Shown: positions 17,281 to 26,038 of the stretch, piece after piece
Layout: each line of letters opens with the position of its first letter
How positions within the stretch are numbered: the first letter of the stretch is position 1
Source of the DNA: an uncultured Bacteroidia bacterium
GTDB taxonomy: Bacteria; Bacteroidota; Bacteroidia; Bacteroidales; UBA932
Direction: 5' to 3'
Assembly: GCA_902794005.1 (NCBI GenBank)
Contig: CADBFO010000014.1
Span: forward strand, 1-48,100
Length of the DNA stretch: 48,100 nucleotides
The notes under the pieces: generated by a model
Told to the model about the DNA's origin: nothing
What the model saw: only the letters and a program-made list of their open reading frames with translations
Database searches by the model: none
Made by a program: the position numbers and the translations under genes

Positions 17281-18465
17281 ATGAAGTACGGAATTATTAT
17301 TTGGGGTGCCTTCGGGGCCCTTGTCGCCCTGTCGGTGACGGGTTGTGACAAAATGGTGGAGGAAAGGGAGGAAGTGCCGGGCCGGCACATTTCCCTGGAT
17401 GAAGTGGCGGCGGTGCTTTCGGGCCTTCCGCTGGGGCCGGAGCAGATGGCGGAAGTGCGGGAAGCCACGGGAACATCGGCCGGCAACGGCTATGATGAGG
17501 AATACCGGATGAGGGATCTTTTCTCCGCGCCGGGCTGCGGTGTGGGGGAAGACCCTTCCACCAAGGCCGATGCGTACCCGCGTCCCCTGAGAGATCTTTT
17601 CCGGGAGGGGCTTCTTTCCGGGCGCACCAAGGCCGGAAGCCTGGACCCAGAGGCCTGGCTGGATTCGCTGGCGGCCTCCGACGTGCAGATATACTGGCCG
17701 TATTCCGATTCCTGGGACGGAGAAACCCTGCCGGTCGTCACCTATGACACCGGAGACAATGCAGCGCAGAACGAAGGGTATCTCCTGCAGGTGGACGGAA
17801 GCGTAAAAAAGGTTCTGGTGGACGAGGAAATGGCCCGGGAACGCCCTGTATGGGTGGTGAACCGGAACTCCGACGCCGACTACAAAACCCTGGAAATGCT
17901 CAGGCGCGAAGACCCTTCATGGGGAAGCGGCGGGGGAGATATCATCGTCCGTCCCCAGACCAAGGCGGGCGATGCCGCCAATACCCTCATCATGCGCTCG
18001 TTCAAGGCCAAGCGGCAGTTCGACAGTTGGCTGGCCGGCGGATCCGAGTTCTGGATCCGTTGTGCCGGCGTGGATGACTATACCGTTTCCACAGAAGCCG
18101 AAATGCGCATTTACGAACCGCAGATTACCGATTTCATGCTGGTTGTCCGCAGAAACCAGGTGGGGGAGGAACTGCCCGTCAACACAGTCCTGATATCGAA
18201 ATGGGTGGAGGAAATGGAGAGCTGTGCGTACATGATGGTTGAGGACGACGGCGGAACCCGCACGACCTGGAAGGCAAGCGCGGTTGTGAAATACAATTCC
18301 AAAGCCTATGGCGTGGAAGTGGAATTTCCCATCAACTCGCGCGACGACATTGTCTGGAGAGGCGCTCTTTCGTACAACTTCATCGAAAAGGCTGTCAGGA
18401 AAGAAAAAGTCGCAGACCGGTGGATCGGGCTTGGCGAAGTGGAGATTTTGCTGGAATTTATTTAG
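17281..18465 (+). CDS. Hypothetical lipoprotein, unknown function
   Basis: A 394-residue protein I do not recognise. The N-terminus is a lipoprotein signal: a hydrophobic stretch ending VTGC with Cys22, so it is probably membrane-anchored and faces the periplasm or surface. The mature part is acidic and mixed alpha/beta, with no membrane segments, no repeats and no familiar catalytic motif. The C-terminal 130 residues (from about YEPQITDFML) look beta-rich with alternating hydrophobic residues and may be a small beta-sandwich (inference). It has its own promoter-like region and a terminator separating it from prmC. Its stop overlaps the convergent U32 gene by eight bases. Confidence 0.8.
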   Translation: MKYGIIIWGAFGALVALSVTGCDKMVEEREEVPGRHISLDEVAAVLSGLPLGPEQMAEVREATGTSAGNGYDEEYRMRDLFSAPGCGVGEDPSTKADAYPRPLRDLFREGLLSGRTKAGSLDPEAWLDSLAASDVQIYWPYSDSWDGETLPVVTYDTGDNAAQNEGYLLQVDGSVKKVLVDEEMARERPVWVVNRNSDADYKTLEMLRREDPSWGSGGGDIIVRPQTKAGDAANTLIMRSFKAKRQFDSWLAGGSEFWIRCAGVDDYTVSTEAEMRIYEPQITDFMLVVRRNQVGEELPVNTVLISKWVEEMESCAYMMVEDDGGTRTTWKASAVVKYNSKAYGVEVEFPINSRDDIVWRGALSYNFIEKAVRKEKVADRWIGLGEVEILLEFI

Positions 18466-20179
18466 GGAGCACCGTCATTTCACAGACGGCGCAGTCAAAC
18501 GCCAGCCGGAGCCGTTGCCGGCCGTTGATCAGGAAAAGAGGCTCGGCCTTTTTTGCCCTCCCCTGTTTGGGGCACAGCCCAAGTTCGTGACGGATACAGT
18601 ATTTGCTGCGCATCAGCTGCCCGTCGGAGGAATAGCTTAGTTGGAAAGTGCTGTCTTGGGAAGGCGTTCCCCGGTACAGGGGGAGCGCTTTCACGGGCAG
18701 CCGGTCCATTTGTTCCGCCACTTGCCGCCGGATGCCGTTGAGGGCCGATGTGGGGAAGAAGGGGACCGCGCCTTCCAGCTTTACGGAAGGTGCCCGGAAG
18801 GCATAGTGACCGGTCTTTTTGGCCAGCTGTTCCTGTAGGGACAGCAGCATGCGCTCAGGGTCTCTGGCTTTGTCTGCGGGGAGGGGCTGGCGCAGGCAGA
18901 CTTCGCGTCCGTCTTCCGAGACGGCCACGGCCGTGAGAACGTCTTCCCCGAGGACGACATTCAGGTTCACGGCTATCTCCCGCTGCGGTTTGGCGGCTTC
19001 CAGCTGGCGCTCAAAGGCGGCGCTGATGTTGCGGTACAGTCGCATCCCTTCGCGCAGGCCGTCCGGACGGCGGCAGCGGACGGAGAGGCCTTCACAGACA
19101 TCGGCCCTGAAACCGGTGATGCCCCCTTCGGCGTTTACGAAGGCAAAACCGTCCCCGTTGGAGAGCTGCAGGTCCGGCGTTGCCGCCCGGAGGGTGAGCC
19201 CGTCGGGGCGGAGGCTTCTCACGGTTCCCACGTATTCCCCCATGGATTTGGGGGCGTCCAGGGAGGCCCATTCGCCACGTTTCCCATCCAGGAACAATTG
19301 GGTGTAGCCGCGGTTGAAGGTTTTGGAAAGGTTGGGCGTGAAGCCGCCCCGCACTTTCCCGAAAGAAGAACGGCCGTAGCGGTCCGGATATTTCTCCACC
19401 AGGGCGTCCAGGGCCTCGGAATACGCTTTTACCACGTTGCGCACGTAGGATTCGCTCTTGAGCCGGCCCTCAATCTTGAAGGAGCAGACTCCGGCTTCGG
19501 CCAGCTCTTCCAGGCGGGACAGGAGATTGAAGTCCTTGAGCGAAAGGAGGGCTTTGTTTCTGGCCAGCACATTGCCGGAAGCGTCTTCCAGGTCATAGAG
19601 GCTGCGGCAGGGCTGGGCGCATTCTCCCCGGTTGGCGCTTCGGCCGGTAAGGTATTCGGAAAGATAACACTGGCCGCTGTAACAAACGCACAGGGCTCCG
19701 TGTACGAAACATTCGATTTCCGTGTGGACAGACTGCGCGATGGTGCGGATCTGCTCCAGGGACAGTTCCCTTTCCAACACCAGGCGGCCAAATCCCAGGC
19801 TCTCCAGCCCACGGGCCTTTTCTGCCGTCCGGATGGCGCATTGGGTGGAGGCGTGCATCACAAGCTTCCTGCTCATGGAAAGCACGGCCGGGTCCTGTAC
19901 GATGAGGGCATCGACGCCGGCCTGTTCCAGGGCGGCTACCATTTCCCGGGCCCTGGGGCGCTCCTCTTCCTCTAGGAGTGTGTTCACCGTCGCGAAGATG
20001 CGCACCCCGAAGCGGTGGGCGTATTCGCAGAGCTGCCGGATGTCTTCGATGCTGTTGCCGGCGGCGTGCCGGGCGCCGAAGGCCGGGCCGGCTATATAAA
20101 CGGCATCGGCCCCGCAGTCAATGGCTGCCAGGCCGATGTCTTTACTTCTGGCTGGAGCCAGCAGTTCCAGCGCTTTCAA
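18458..20179 (-). CDS. U32-family peptidase / RlhA-like RNA hydroxylation protein
   Basis: A 573-residue U32 protein. The family signature is complete: LELLAPARSKD at the N-terminus, FVHGALCVCYSGQCYLSEYLTGRSANRGECAQPCR in two halves with its conserved cysteines, and KIEGRLKS. The region after about residue 350 fits the DUF3656 extension of the RlhA/YdcP branch, linked in E. coli to C2501 hydroxylation of 23S rRNA; that function is inferred. I place the start at a TTG (20179), four bases after the TPR gene stop and directly before LELLAPA, where family members begin. The alternative is an ATG at 20221, which adds 14 residues overlapping the TPR gene. Confidence 0.88.
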   Translation of the reverse strand: MKALELLAPARSKDIGLAAIDCGADAVYIAGPAFGARHAAGNSIEDIRQLCEYAHRFGVRIFATVNTLLEEEERPRAREMVAALEQAGVDALIVQDPAVLSMSRKLVMHASTQCAIRTAEKARGLESLGFGRLVLERELSLEQIRTIAQSVHTEIECFVHGALCVCYSGQCYLSEYLTGRSANRGECAQPCRSLYDLEDASGNVLARNKALLSLKDFNLLSRLEELAEAGVCSFKIEGRLKSESYVRNVVKAYSEALDALVEKYPDRYGRSSFGKVRGGFTPNLSKTFNRGYTQLFLDGKRGEWASLDAPKSMGEYVGTVRSLRPDGLTLRAATPDLQLSNGDGFAFVNAEGGITGFRADVCEGLSVRCRRPDGLREGMRLYRNISAAFERQLEAAKPQREIAVNLNVVLGEDVLTAVAVSEDGREVCLRQPLPADKARDPERMLLSLQEQLAKKTGHYAFRAPSVKLEGAVPFFPTSALNGIRRQVAEQMDRLPVKALPLYRGTPSQDSTFQLSYSSDGQLMRSKYCIRHELGLCPKQGRAKKAEPLFLINGRQRLRLAFDCAVCEMTVLPK

Positions 20180-20183
20180 CGGA

Positions 20184-21107
20184 TTACAGATTCTTGAGTT
20201 GGGCTTCTGCCTGGGCGGCATACTTGCTGCCGGCGAGCTTCTTGTAATATTCCTTGGCCGTGGCTTTGTCTCCGGCCTTCTGGGCGGTAGCGGCGATGGT
20301 GAACTGGATGTCAGCGGCGTCCTTGGCGTTGGGGGAGATTTCCAGATACTTCTTGTAGGCTTCGATGGCCTTGGCGCTCTTGCCGCTCTTGGTGTAGGCG
20401 CTGGCGATGAGCTTGTAGGCGTTGGCGTTTTCTACATAGCTGTTGGATTTCTCCAGGGCTTCGATGGCATCGGCGTTCTTGCCGGCCTTTCCGAGGGCCA
20501 TGCCTTTCTTGAGGTAGGTGTTGGAGAGAATCTTGCCGGCCTGCTCTTCACCCAGTTCGTGAGCCTTGGTGAAGGCGGTGATGGCGTCGTCGGTCTTGTC
20601 GCCCTGGAGGAGGGCCTGACCCAGCAGGAGATAGGCCTGACCGTCTTCGGGGGTGAGTTTGACCGCTTCAGCGAAGGCGAGGACGGCTCCGTCGAAATTC
20701 TTTTCCTTGAGAAGGGTGGAACCCTTGCGCATATAGGTATTGGGGATGAGACTGTCGGCTTCTTCGATGGCTTCTGCTACGCCATATTCGGTGGCGACGG
20801 ATTTGGCCTCGGCGAGGGTTACGAGGGCTTCGTCATAGGCGGCATCGTTGATCTGCTCCTTGGCGATGGAAAGGAGGGTGTTCGGAATGATTTCCTTGCA
20901 CTTGGCAACAAGGTCTGCGGCCTCTTCGCCTTCGCAGGCCGAAGCCTCCGTGAGAGCGGCGCGGAACTTGGCCAGGGCCTCGGTCTTATTGGTTTCCAGG
21001 ACCTGGGCCCCGGCGTTGAATGCGTCAACAGCTGCGTTGAAATCTTGTGCGGTGGCCACAGTGGCGGCGAGCCCGAGGGCGGCGATGGCTACAAAAAATC
21101 TTTTCAT
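20184..21107 (-). CDS. Secreted tetratricopeptide-repeat protein
   Basis: A 307-residue periplasmic protein: a signal peptide (MKRFFVAIAALGLAATVATAQ, cleavage near residue 21), then about seven TPR-like helical pairs, for example AYLLLGQALLQGDKTDDAI and ALEKSNSYVENANAYKLIA. It ends with a clear TPR pair, AIEAYKKYLEISPNA. Strongly alanine/lysine-rich. TPR domains bind protein partners, but the partner is unknown. ATG 21107 is chosen because it creates the signal peptide. It has two stacked TATTTTTG boxes upstream and is followed after four bases by the U32 gene. Confidence 0.9.
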   Translation of the reverse strand: MKRFFVAIAALGLAATVATAQDFNAAVDAFNAGAQVLETNKTEALAKFRAALTEASACEGEEAADLVAKCKEIIPNTLLSIAKEQINDAAYDEALVTLAEAKSVATEYGVAEAIEEADSLIPNTYMRKGSTLLKEKNFDGAVLAFAEAVKLTPEDGQAYLLLGQALLQGDKTDDAITAFTKAHELGEEQAGKILSNTYLKKGMALGKAGKNADAIEALEKSNSYVENANAYKLIASAYTKSGKSAKAIEAYKKYLEISPNAKDAADIQFTIAATAQKAGDKATAKEYYKKLAGSKYAAQAEAQLKNL

Positions 21108-21154
21108 TGTCTTTTCCTTTATTGTTAAGTTATACATTCTTGGCTCACGAATTG

Positions 21155-21171
21155 CAAAAATAGCAAAAATA
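21155..21171 (-). promoter_or_regulatory. Two stacked -7 boxes for the TPR-U32 operon
   Basis: TATTTTTG occurs on the minus strand at 21171-21164 and again at 21162-21155, nine bases apart. This gives two possible start sites about 40-50 bases upstream of the TPR gene. Confidence 0.55.
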
Positions 21172-21175
21172 GTTG

Positions 21176-21183
21176 TAATTTTG
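21176..21183 (+). promoter_or_regulatory. -7 box for the M16-DUF3109 operon
   Basis: TAATTTTG, exact TAnnTTTG match, ends 17 bases before the ATG at 21201. It lies back to back with the divergent TPR promoter boxes. Confidence 0.55.
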
Positions 21184-21200
21184 CACGAAATAGGGTTAAA

Positions 21201-23723
21201 ATGAACTTTCACAGGCTCAAATATCTGCTTCTGACGGTATCGGCCCTCTGTTTCTTTTCAAGAATAGTGCCAGCCCGGACACAACTGCCGTCCCTTCCCG
21301 TGGATTCGCGTATCCGGAAGGGGACGCTGGGCTGCGGTGTAACCTATTATATGGTCACAAATCCTGCCGCGAAAGGCTATGCCGATATTGCCATCGTCCA
21401 GCGGGATGAACCCCTTTCCGCCGCCAAACGGGATGGGCTGCTGTCGTCTTTCCTGGGCCGGATGGAGGTTTCTCCGGGCCGGGAGGGTTTCATTTCGGAT
21501 GTGGACGGCTCCACGGTTTACCGTTTCAGCCGGGTGCCCTTCTATCGCCCCGAGGTGCTGGATTCCACCATGCTGTACACTTTTTCCCTTGTGGCGCTGT
21601 CCAAGGCCCAGCAGGCCGTTATCGTGAGCGGGGACATCGACGCTCCGGAGCTCAAGAAGAAGATGGACATTTTTTCCATGATGGTTCCCCGCATGCTGGT
21701 GAAAGAAAATCATCGGCCGGACTATGTGTGGGAGCCTTCACCCGCGCCGTCCGTCCAGTTCTACGAAGGCAGGAAAGCGGAAGTTTCCGTCACCTATTCC
21801 AGTTCCCGCATCCCTTTCCCCTATATGAATACGGCGCAGGCGCTGGTAACCGAGCTTTTCGGCCAGGAGTTCAAAGTCTTGTTGCAGCACCGCCTGGAAC
21901 GCGCCTTGCGGGAAGCCGGCATCGCATACGGAGACATCTTTTTCGAGGCCCTTCGCAGCGAAGACTACGGCGGCGACGAGCGTTACACGGTGCGGGTCAC
22001 GGTGGCCCCGGACCAGCACAATGCCGCCATGCGTGTGATTGCCTCCACCCTGGCGGAGATGGATTCCTATGGCGTGACCACAGATGAATTCGTGGAGGCC
22101 AAGAAAGTGCTCCTTCCCGCCATTCACAAGAAATCGGAGGAGATTCCCTCCCCCTCGGAATATGTTTCCCGCTGCATTGCCAATTTCCTGTACGGGGCCA
22201 ATCTGGCACCCTATTCGGAGACCCTTCGCTTGTTTGCCCGCAAGAATGTGGCCGACAGCACGGAAACCCGCCTGTTCAACAATTTCTCCAGTGCCCTGCT
22301 GGACCAGCTTGGGAATCTCTCCCTGGAATACACGGCGGCTCCGGATTCCCTGGACAAGGACCAGGAGCTCTTTTATTACAATCTCTCATATCTGTACGGC
22401 TCGGTGATTCCCACCAGGAACGACTACAGCTGGCGCGGGGGGGACACGCTGGGTTTCAGGGCCGATGCCCCCAGAGTCAAGATCCGAAACGAAAAGAAAG
22501 AACCCGTCACCGGCGCCACCCTCTGGACCTTCTCCAACGGCATGAGGGTCTGCTACAAGGAGGTGCGCGGCAGCGGCATCTTCCATTATGCCCTCCAGCT
22601 CAACGGCGGCCTGGCGCAGATTGAAGGCCTCAGGGAAGGGGAGGGCGGCTATATCGGAGAAATGCTTCCCCTGTACGATGCGGCCGGTCTTCGTGCCTGG
22701 CATTTCCGGGAGGTACTGGAGGCTTCCGGCATCAGCATGGATGCCCAGGTGGACCTTAACGGCATGTCCATCCGGGGAGCGGCGCCTTCCCCGCAGTTCC
22801 CGCTGCTTTTGAAGGGGCTGCTGGAACTGGCCAACAGCCGGACTCTCAACAAGGGAGAATTCGAGACCTACCGTCGCCGCGAAAACGTACGCGGGGTGAG
22901 CCTGCAGGCCGAACTCGAAAAACGCCTCACGCCGGATTACGCTTTCGCCACCCGGAAAGACCCTTCGGTTCTGAGCGAGGAAACCTGGGAAAGGGCAGAG
23001 AAGTATTTTGCCGCCCGTTTCTCCCGGATGAACGACGGCATCCTGATCATCTCCGGAGACCTGGAGACAGGCGTGGTCAAGAAAATGCTCTGCCGCTATC
23101 TGGGCGGTTTCCGGGTTCTCAAGGGGAACACGCCCAGAAAGCCCGTGGATTACCGTCCCCGCAGCGGAACGGTCACCTTCATGGAAGAGGGAAATTCCCA
23201 TCAGGGCATCCATATTCTCATGGATGCGGGATATGCCGTCACCTCCGATCATTTCTACACCGCCCGTATCGGAGTAGAAGCGCTCCGCCAGGAACTGATC
23301 CGCCAACTGTCCGGGTATGGCTTCACCTGTGATGTCCGCGTCTCCCAGCAGCCCCAGCCGCAGGAGCGTTTCCAATTGTGGGTAACCTGTCTGCCCGCCC
23401 CGCTGCAGGGGCTTCCGGCAGATGTGGAGGAAGTATCGGCCGAAAGAGCCCTTTCCGCCGTGCGGAAGGCCATCCGGGAGGTGTCCAAGCGGGAAATCGC
23501 CCCGGCCGACCTGAGCCTCTGGAAGACCAGGCTGGAAGGCGAAGTGCGCGGTCAGATGGCCAGTCCTGCCGGTTTTGTCCAGACGCTCTTCAACCGTTAT
23601 GCCCTGAACAAGGACGTGACCGGCCGGTTCCAGGAAAGCATTAGCGGGATTACGCAGGAGAAGGTGAGGGAATTCCTCGCAACCATGGCATCCGGCGGAT
23701 GCGTAGAGTACGTCATCCTATGA
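21201..23723 (+). CDS. M16-type peptidase homologue lacking the zinc-binding motif
   Basis: An 840-residue secreted protein with a hydrophobic N-terminal signal (about residues 7-25). Its architecture is that of an M16 (insulinase/pitrilysin) periplasmic protein: an opening strand RIRKGTLGCGVTYYMV like the usual 'l.NGl.yyi', and a later half with LWTFSNGMRVCYKEV that restarts the M16 fold near residue 435. No HxxEH is visible in either half. Where the first would be expected, after the opening strands, there is DEPLSAAKRDGLLS. It is therefore probably non-catalytic, like the second half of many M16 dimers, and may act as a scaffold or chaperone (inference). It overlaps the next gene by four bases. 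Confidence 0.8.
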   Translation: MNFHRLKYLLLTVSALCFFSRIVPARTQLPSLPVDSRIRKGTLGCGVTYYMVTNPAAKGYADIAIVQRDEPLSAAKRDGLLSSFLGRMEVSPGREGFISDVDGSTVYRFSRVPFYRPEVLDSTMLYTFSLVALSKAQQAVIVSGDIDAPELKKKMDIFSMMVPRMLVKENHRPDYVWEPSPAPSVQFYEGRKAEVSVTYSSSRIPFPYMNTAQALVTELFGQEFKVLLQHRLERALREAGIAYGDIFFEALRSEDYGGDERYTVRVTVAPDQHNAAMRVIASTLAEMDSYGVTTDEFVEAKKVLLPAIHKKSEEIPSPSEYVSRCIANFLYGANLAPYSETLRLFARKNVADSTETRLFNNFSSALLDQLGNLSLEYTAAPDSLDKDQELFYYNLSYLYGSVIPTRNDYSWRGGDTLGFRADAPRVKIRNEKKEPVTGATLWTFSNGMRVCYKEVRGSGIFHYALQLNGGLAQIEGLREGEGGYIGEMLPLYDAAGLRAWHFREVLEASGISMDAQVDLNGMSIRGAAPSPQFPLLLKGLLELANSRTLNKGEFETYRRRENVRGVSLQAELEKRLTPDYAFATRKDPSVLSEETWERAEKYFAARFSRMNDGILIISGDLETGVVKKMLCRYLGGFRVLKGNTPRKPVDYRPRSGTVTFMEEGNSHQGIHILMDAGYAVTSDHFYTARIGVEALRQELIRQLSGYGFTCDVRVSQQPQPQERFQLWVTCLPAPLQGLPADVEEVSAERALSAVRKAIREVSKREIAPADLSLWKTRLEGEVRGQMASPAGFVQTLFNRYALNKDVTGRFQESISGITQEKVREFLATMASGGCVEYVIL

Positions 23724-24325
23724 GCAGGAAATCTTCTTTCGGAACCCTCATCGAGATAGGCGACATCCTGATTTCCGAGGACGTGGTCCTGGAGTTCTTT
23801 GCCTGTGACTATGATCTCTGCAAGGGGAAATGCTGCATCATCGGAGACAGCGGCGCCCCTCTCAAAGAAGAAGAGCTGGAGCCCATCGAGGCCAATTACG
23901 ACGTGTTCAGCCCGCTCATGCGGCCCGAGGGCCGGGCTGCGGTGGAGGCCAAGGGCTTCTTCGAGATAGACCGCGAAGGAGACCTTGTGACCCCGCTGGT
24001 GCCCGGAAGCGAAGAATGCGCCTACTGCCTTTTCGAGGGCGACAACTGTTTCTGCTCCATCGAGCGCCAGTTCTGTAAGGGCCTTTCCACGTTCAAAAAG
24101 CCCGTTTCCTGCTCGCTGTATCCCATCCGCGCAGTGGAATTGGGCGGGGGCCGATGGGGGCTCAACCTCCATCGCTGGGACATCTGCAAGGAGGCCTATG
24201 AAAAAGGGCGCCGCGAAGGAATCCGTGTGTACGAATTCCTCCGCGGGCCACTGACAGAGGCTTTCGGCGAGGAGTTTTACTCGGCCTTGTCGGCCGCGGC
24301 CAGAATGCTCATAGCCGCCTCGTAA
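23720..24325 (+). CDS. DUF3109 family cysteine-rich protein
   Basis: A 201-residue cytoplasmic protein with a conserved cysteine array: CDYDLCKGKCC near residue 30, CAYC near 105, then CFCSIERQFC and SCSLYPIR. This matches DUF3109, a relative of the YkgJ-type proteins thought to bind a metal or Fe-S centre; the biochemical role is not known. ATG at 23720 sits in the ATGA overlap with the M16-like gene, so both are translated from one message. Its 3' end overlaps the convergent DUF2007 gene by 49 bases, a long overlap for two real genes. Confidence 0.9.
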   Translation: MSRKSSFGTLIEIGDILISEDVVLEFFACDYDLCKGKCCIIGDSGAPLKEEELEPIEANYDVFSPLMRPEGRAAVEAKGFFEIDREGDLVTPLVPGSEECAYCLFEGDNCFCSIERQFCKGLSTFKKPVSCSLYPIRAVELGGGRWGLNLHRWDICKEAYEKGRREGIRVYEFLRGPLTEAFGEEFYSALSAAARMLIAAS

Positions 24326-24504
24326 TCATTTTCGTTCACTTTCACCTCGATGGGCTTGGCAAAACCCAGGGATGGATAGGAAGAGTCGGCGCCGAAGACG
24401 CCGGCCGGGATACCGTTGTCTCCCAGGAGGGCGGCGACGATATCGGCCTGGACCTTCTCGTTGAAGGTGGCCACGGTTTTGAATTTCTGGGTATCAGTTG
24501 TCAT
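24277..24504 (-). CDS. DUF2007-domain small protein
   Basis: A 75-residue soluble protein matching DUF2007 (putative signal-transducing domain): VATFNEKVQADIVAALLGDNGIPAGVFG is followed by the typical I.V.V.e.d...A..iL pattern. Proposed ligand-binding ferredoxin-like fold; ligand unknown. It overlaps the upstream membrane-protein gene by eleven bases, so it is the last gene of the coiled-coil/hemW/membrane-protein operon, and it overlaps DUF3109 tail to tail. Confidence 0.85.
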   Translation of the reverse strand: MTTDTQKFKTVATFNEKVQADIVAALLGDNGIPAGVFGADSSYPSLGFAKPIEVKVNENDYEAAMSILAAADKAE

Positions 24505-24964
24505 AGTCGTTGATTTTATGGTTGATTGCCATGACGATGCGGGACAAATCCCGTACCAAACCTTCGGCCTGGAAGCCGCCCAGCACGGGCTGGAGGGTGA
24601 TGGTGTCCTCCCAAAGCCGCATGGCGCGCGCGAAGGAGGATGTCAGGTGGTACTTGCGCCCTCCGTCTTCCGTCTGCCCGGCCTTTTCGTAGCCCCGGGA
24701 CGCCATGGCCGCGTCGATGGCGCTCCAACGCTCCGCGGGGTCTCCCTTCGCCTGGATGTTGCGCTTGCCATATCCGAAGAAGGGGTAGGCGAAACTCATC
24801 ACCAGAAAGAGGCCGAAAATGTAGGCGATGGATGTCCAGCCTTGCTGGAAAGCCACCGTCACGTCCTTGGAGACGAAGCCCGTCAGCATGAGGGCCCCGA
24901 TGATGAGCACGAAAAGGAGGGTGATCTGAAGGAAATATTTGAGGGATCTTCTAAGGTGGGTCAT
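24494..24964 (-). CDS. Small two-pass membrane protein, unknown function
   Basis: A 156-residue protein with two membrane segments (about residues 11-30 and 44-65) and a cytoplasmic C-terminal domain of about 90 residues beginning GKRNIQAKGD. The tail (WSAIDAAMASRGYEKAGQTEDGGRKYHL) has an alternating pattern like a small alpha/beta domain, reminiscent of PH-like membrane proteins, but I cannot name the family. It overlaps hemW by four bases upstream (ATGA) and DUF2007 by eleven downstream, so expression is coupled. Confidence 0.8.
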   Translation of the reverse strand: MTHLRRSLKYFLQITLLFVLIIGALMLTGFVSKDVTVAFQQGWTSIAYIFGLFLVMSFAYPFFGYGKRNIQAKGDPAERWSAIDAAMASRGYEKAGQTEDGGRKYHLTSSFARAMRLWEDTITLQPVLGGFQAEGLVRDLSRIVMAINHKINDYDN

Positions 24965-26037
24965 ACAAGTTCTCTAATGATTTCGTCGGAAACAAAGAAA
25001 TGGTCTTCCGGGATGCGGTAATGCCGGCCCACCTGGCAAAGGGCTCCTTCGCCCACAAGCCGGTGCACATCCTCTTCCCGGCAGCAAGCCATGAGAAATT
25101 CCCCGTCGATGCCTTTGGCCGTGCGGAGGGCCAGCATGAGGGTTTCCACTTTCTCGTCCTCCACGCTCAGGGACTCGCCGGTCTGTACGTAGCCTTCCAG
25201 GACGGCGCTGTTCCAGCTGCGGCCGCGGCCGCTGAAAGAGTGGGCCGAAGGTCCCAGCCCCACATAAGGCCTGCGGGCCCAGTAGCCTCCGTTGTGTATG
25301 GCCTCGAAGCCGGGCCGGGCGAAGTTGGAAATCTCGTAGTGATGGAATCCCGCGGCGGCCATCTTGCGGCAAAGTACGTCGTACTGGTGGCGGCATAGCT
25401 CTTCGGAGGCTTCCTCGTATTCTCCATTCTCCAGCTGCATGGCCAGGATGTTGTCTCCCTCCACGGTGAGCTGGTAGCAGGAAACGTGCTCGGGCCCAAG
25501 CGCAAGGGCCTGGTCGATGGTATCTTCCCAGACTTTGTCCGACAGATTGGACAGGCCGAAAATCAGGTCGATGCTCACATTCTCGAAGCCGGCCCGGCGC
25601 ACCAGTCGGAAGGCTTCCCTGGCGCCCTCCGCACTGTGGCGGCGGTTCATCCAGCGTAGCAGGGTGTCGTCGAAAGACTGGACGCCCATGCTGAGCCGGT
25701 TCACGCCCAGCTGACGGAGACTTTCCGCATAGTGAAGGCCTTTTTCCACGATGTCTTCCGGATTGGCTTCCAGGGTGAACTCCGTGTAGGGGCCGCCGTG
25801 GCCGCATTCTTCCAGCGTAAGAAGGATGCGGGTAAGATGAGACAGGGGCAGCACGGAAGGAGTGCCACCCCCGAAATACAGGGTCTTGAGTTCATCGTCC
25901 ATTTCTGCCGCCCGGCGCCGGATTTCCGCACATACCTGATCGGTATAGCTTTCGAACATGCCAGCCCCCGGGATTTCGGAGTAGAAATCGCAATAGGTGC
26001 AAAAACTCTTGCAGAACGGGACGTGAATGTAAATCAT
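24961..26037 (-). CDS. hemW: HemW-like radical SAM heme chaperone
   Basis: A 358-residue radical SAM protein. The cluster motif is CKSFCTYC (Cys9, Cys13, Cys16) immediately after a start MIYIHVPF typical of HemW. GGGTPS, LEANPE and RLSMGVQSFDD follow in the family order, and a HemN C-terminal domain holds the conserved NGGYW. It resembles oxygen-independent coproporphyrinogen oxidase but the short N-terminus before the cluster points to HemW, a heme-transfer chaperone. ATG 26037 is two bases after the coiled-coil gene stop; an upstream ATG would add eight residues inside that gene. Confidence 0.93.
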   Translation of the reverse strand: MIYIHVPFCKSFCTYCDFYSEIPGAGMFESYTDQVCAEIRRRAAEMDDELKTLYFGGGTPSVLPLSHLTRILLTLEECGHGGPYTEFTLEANPEDIVEKGLHYAESLRQLGVNRLSMGVQSFDDTLLRWMNRRHSAEGAREAFRLVRRAGFENVSIDLIFGLSNLSDKVWEDTIDQALALGPEHVSCYQLTVEGDNILAMQLENGEYEEASEELCRHQYDVLCRKMAAAGFHHYEISNFARPGFEAIHNGGYWARRPYVGLGPSAHSFSGRGRSWNSAVLEGYVQTGESLSVEDEKVETLMLALRTAKGIDGEFLMACCREEDVHRLVGEGALCQVGRHYRIPEDHFFVSDEIIRELV

Positions 26038-26038
26038 A

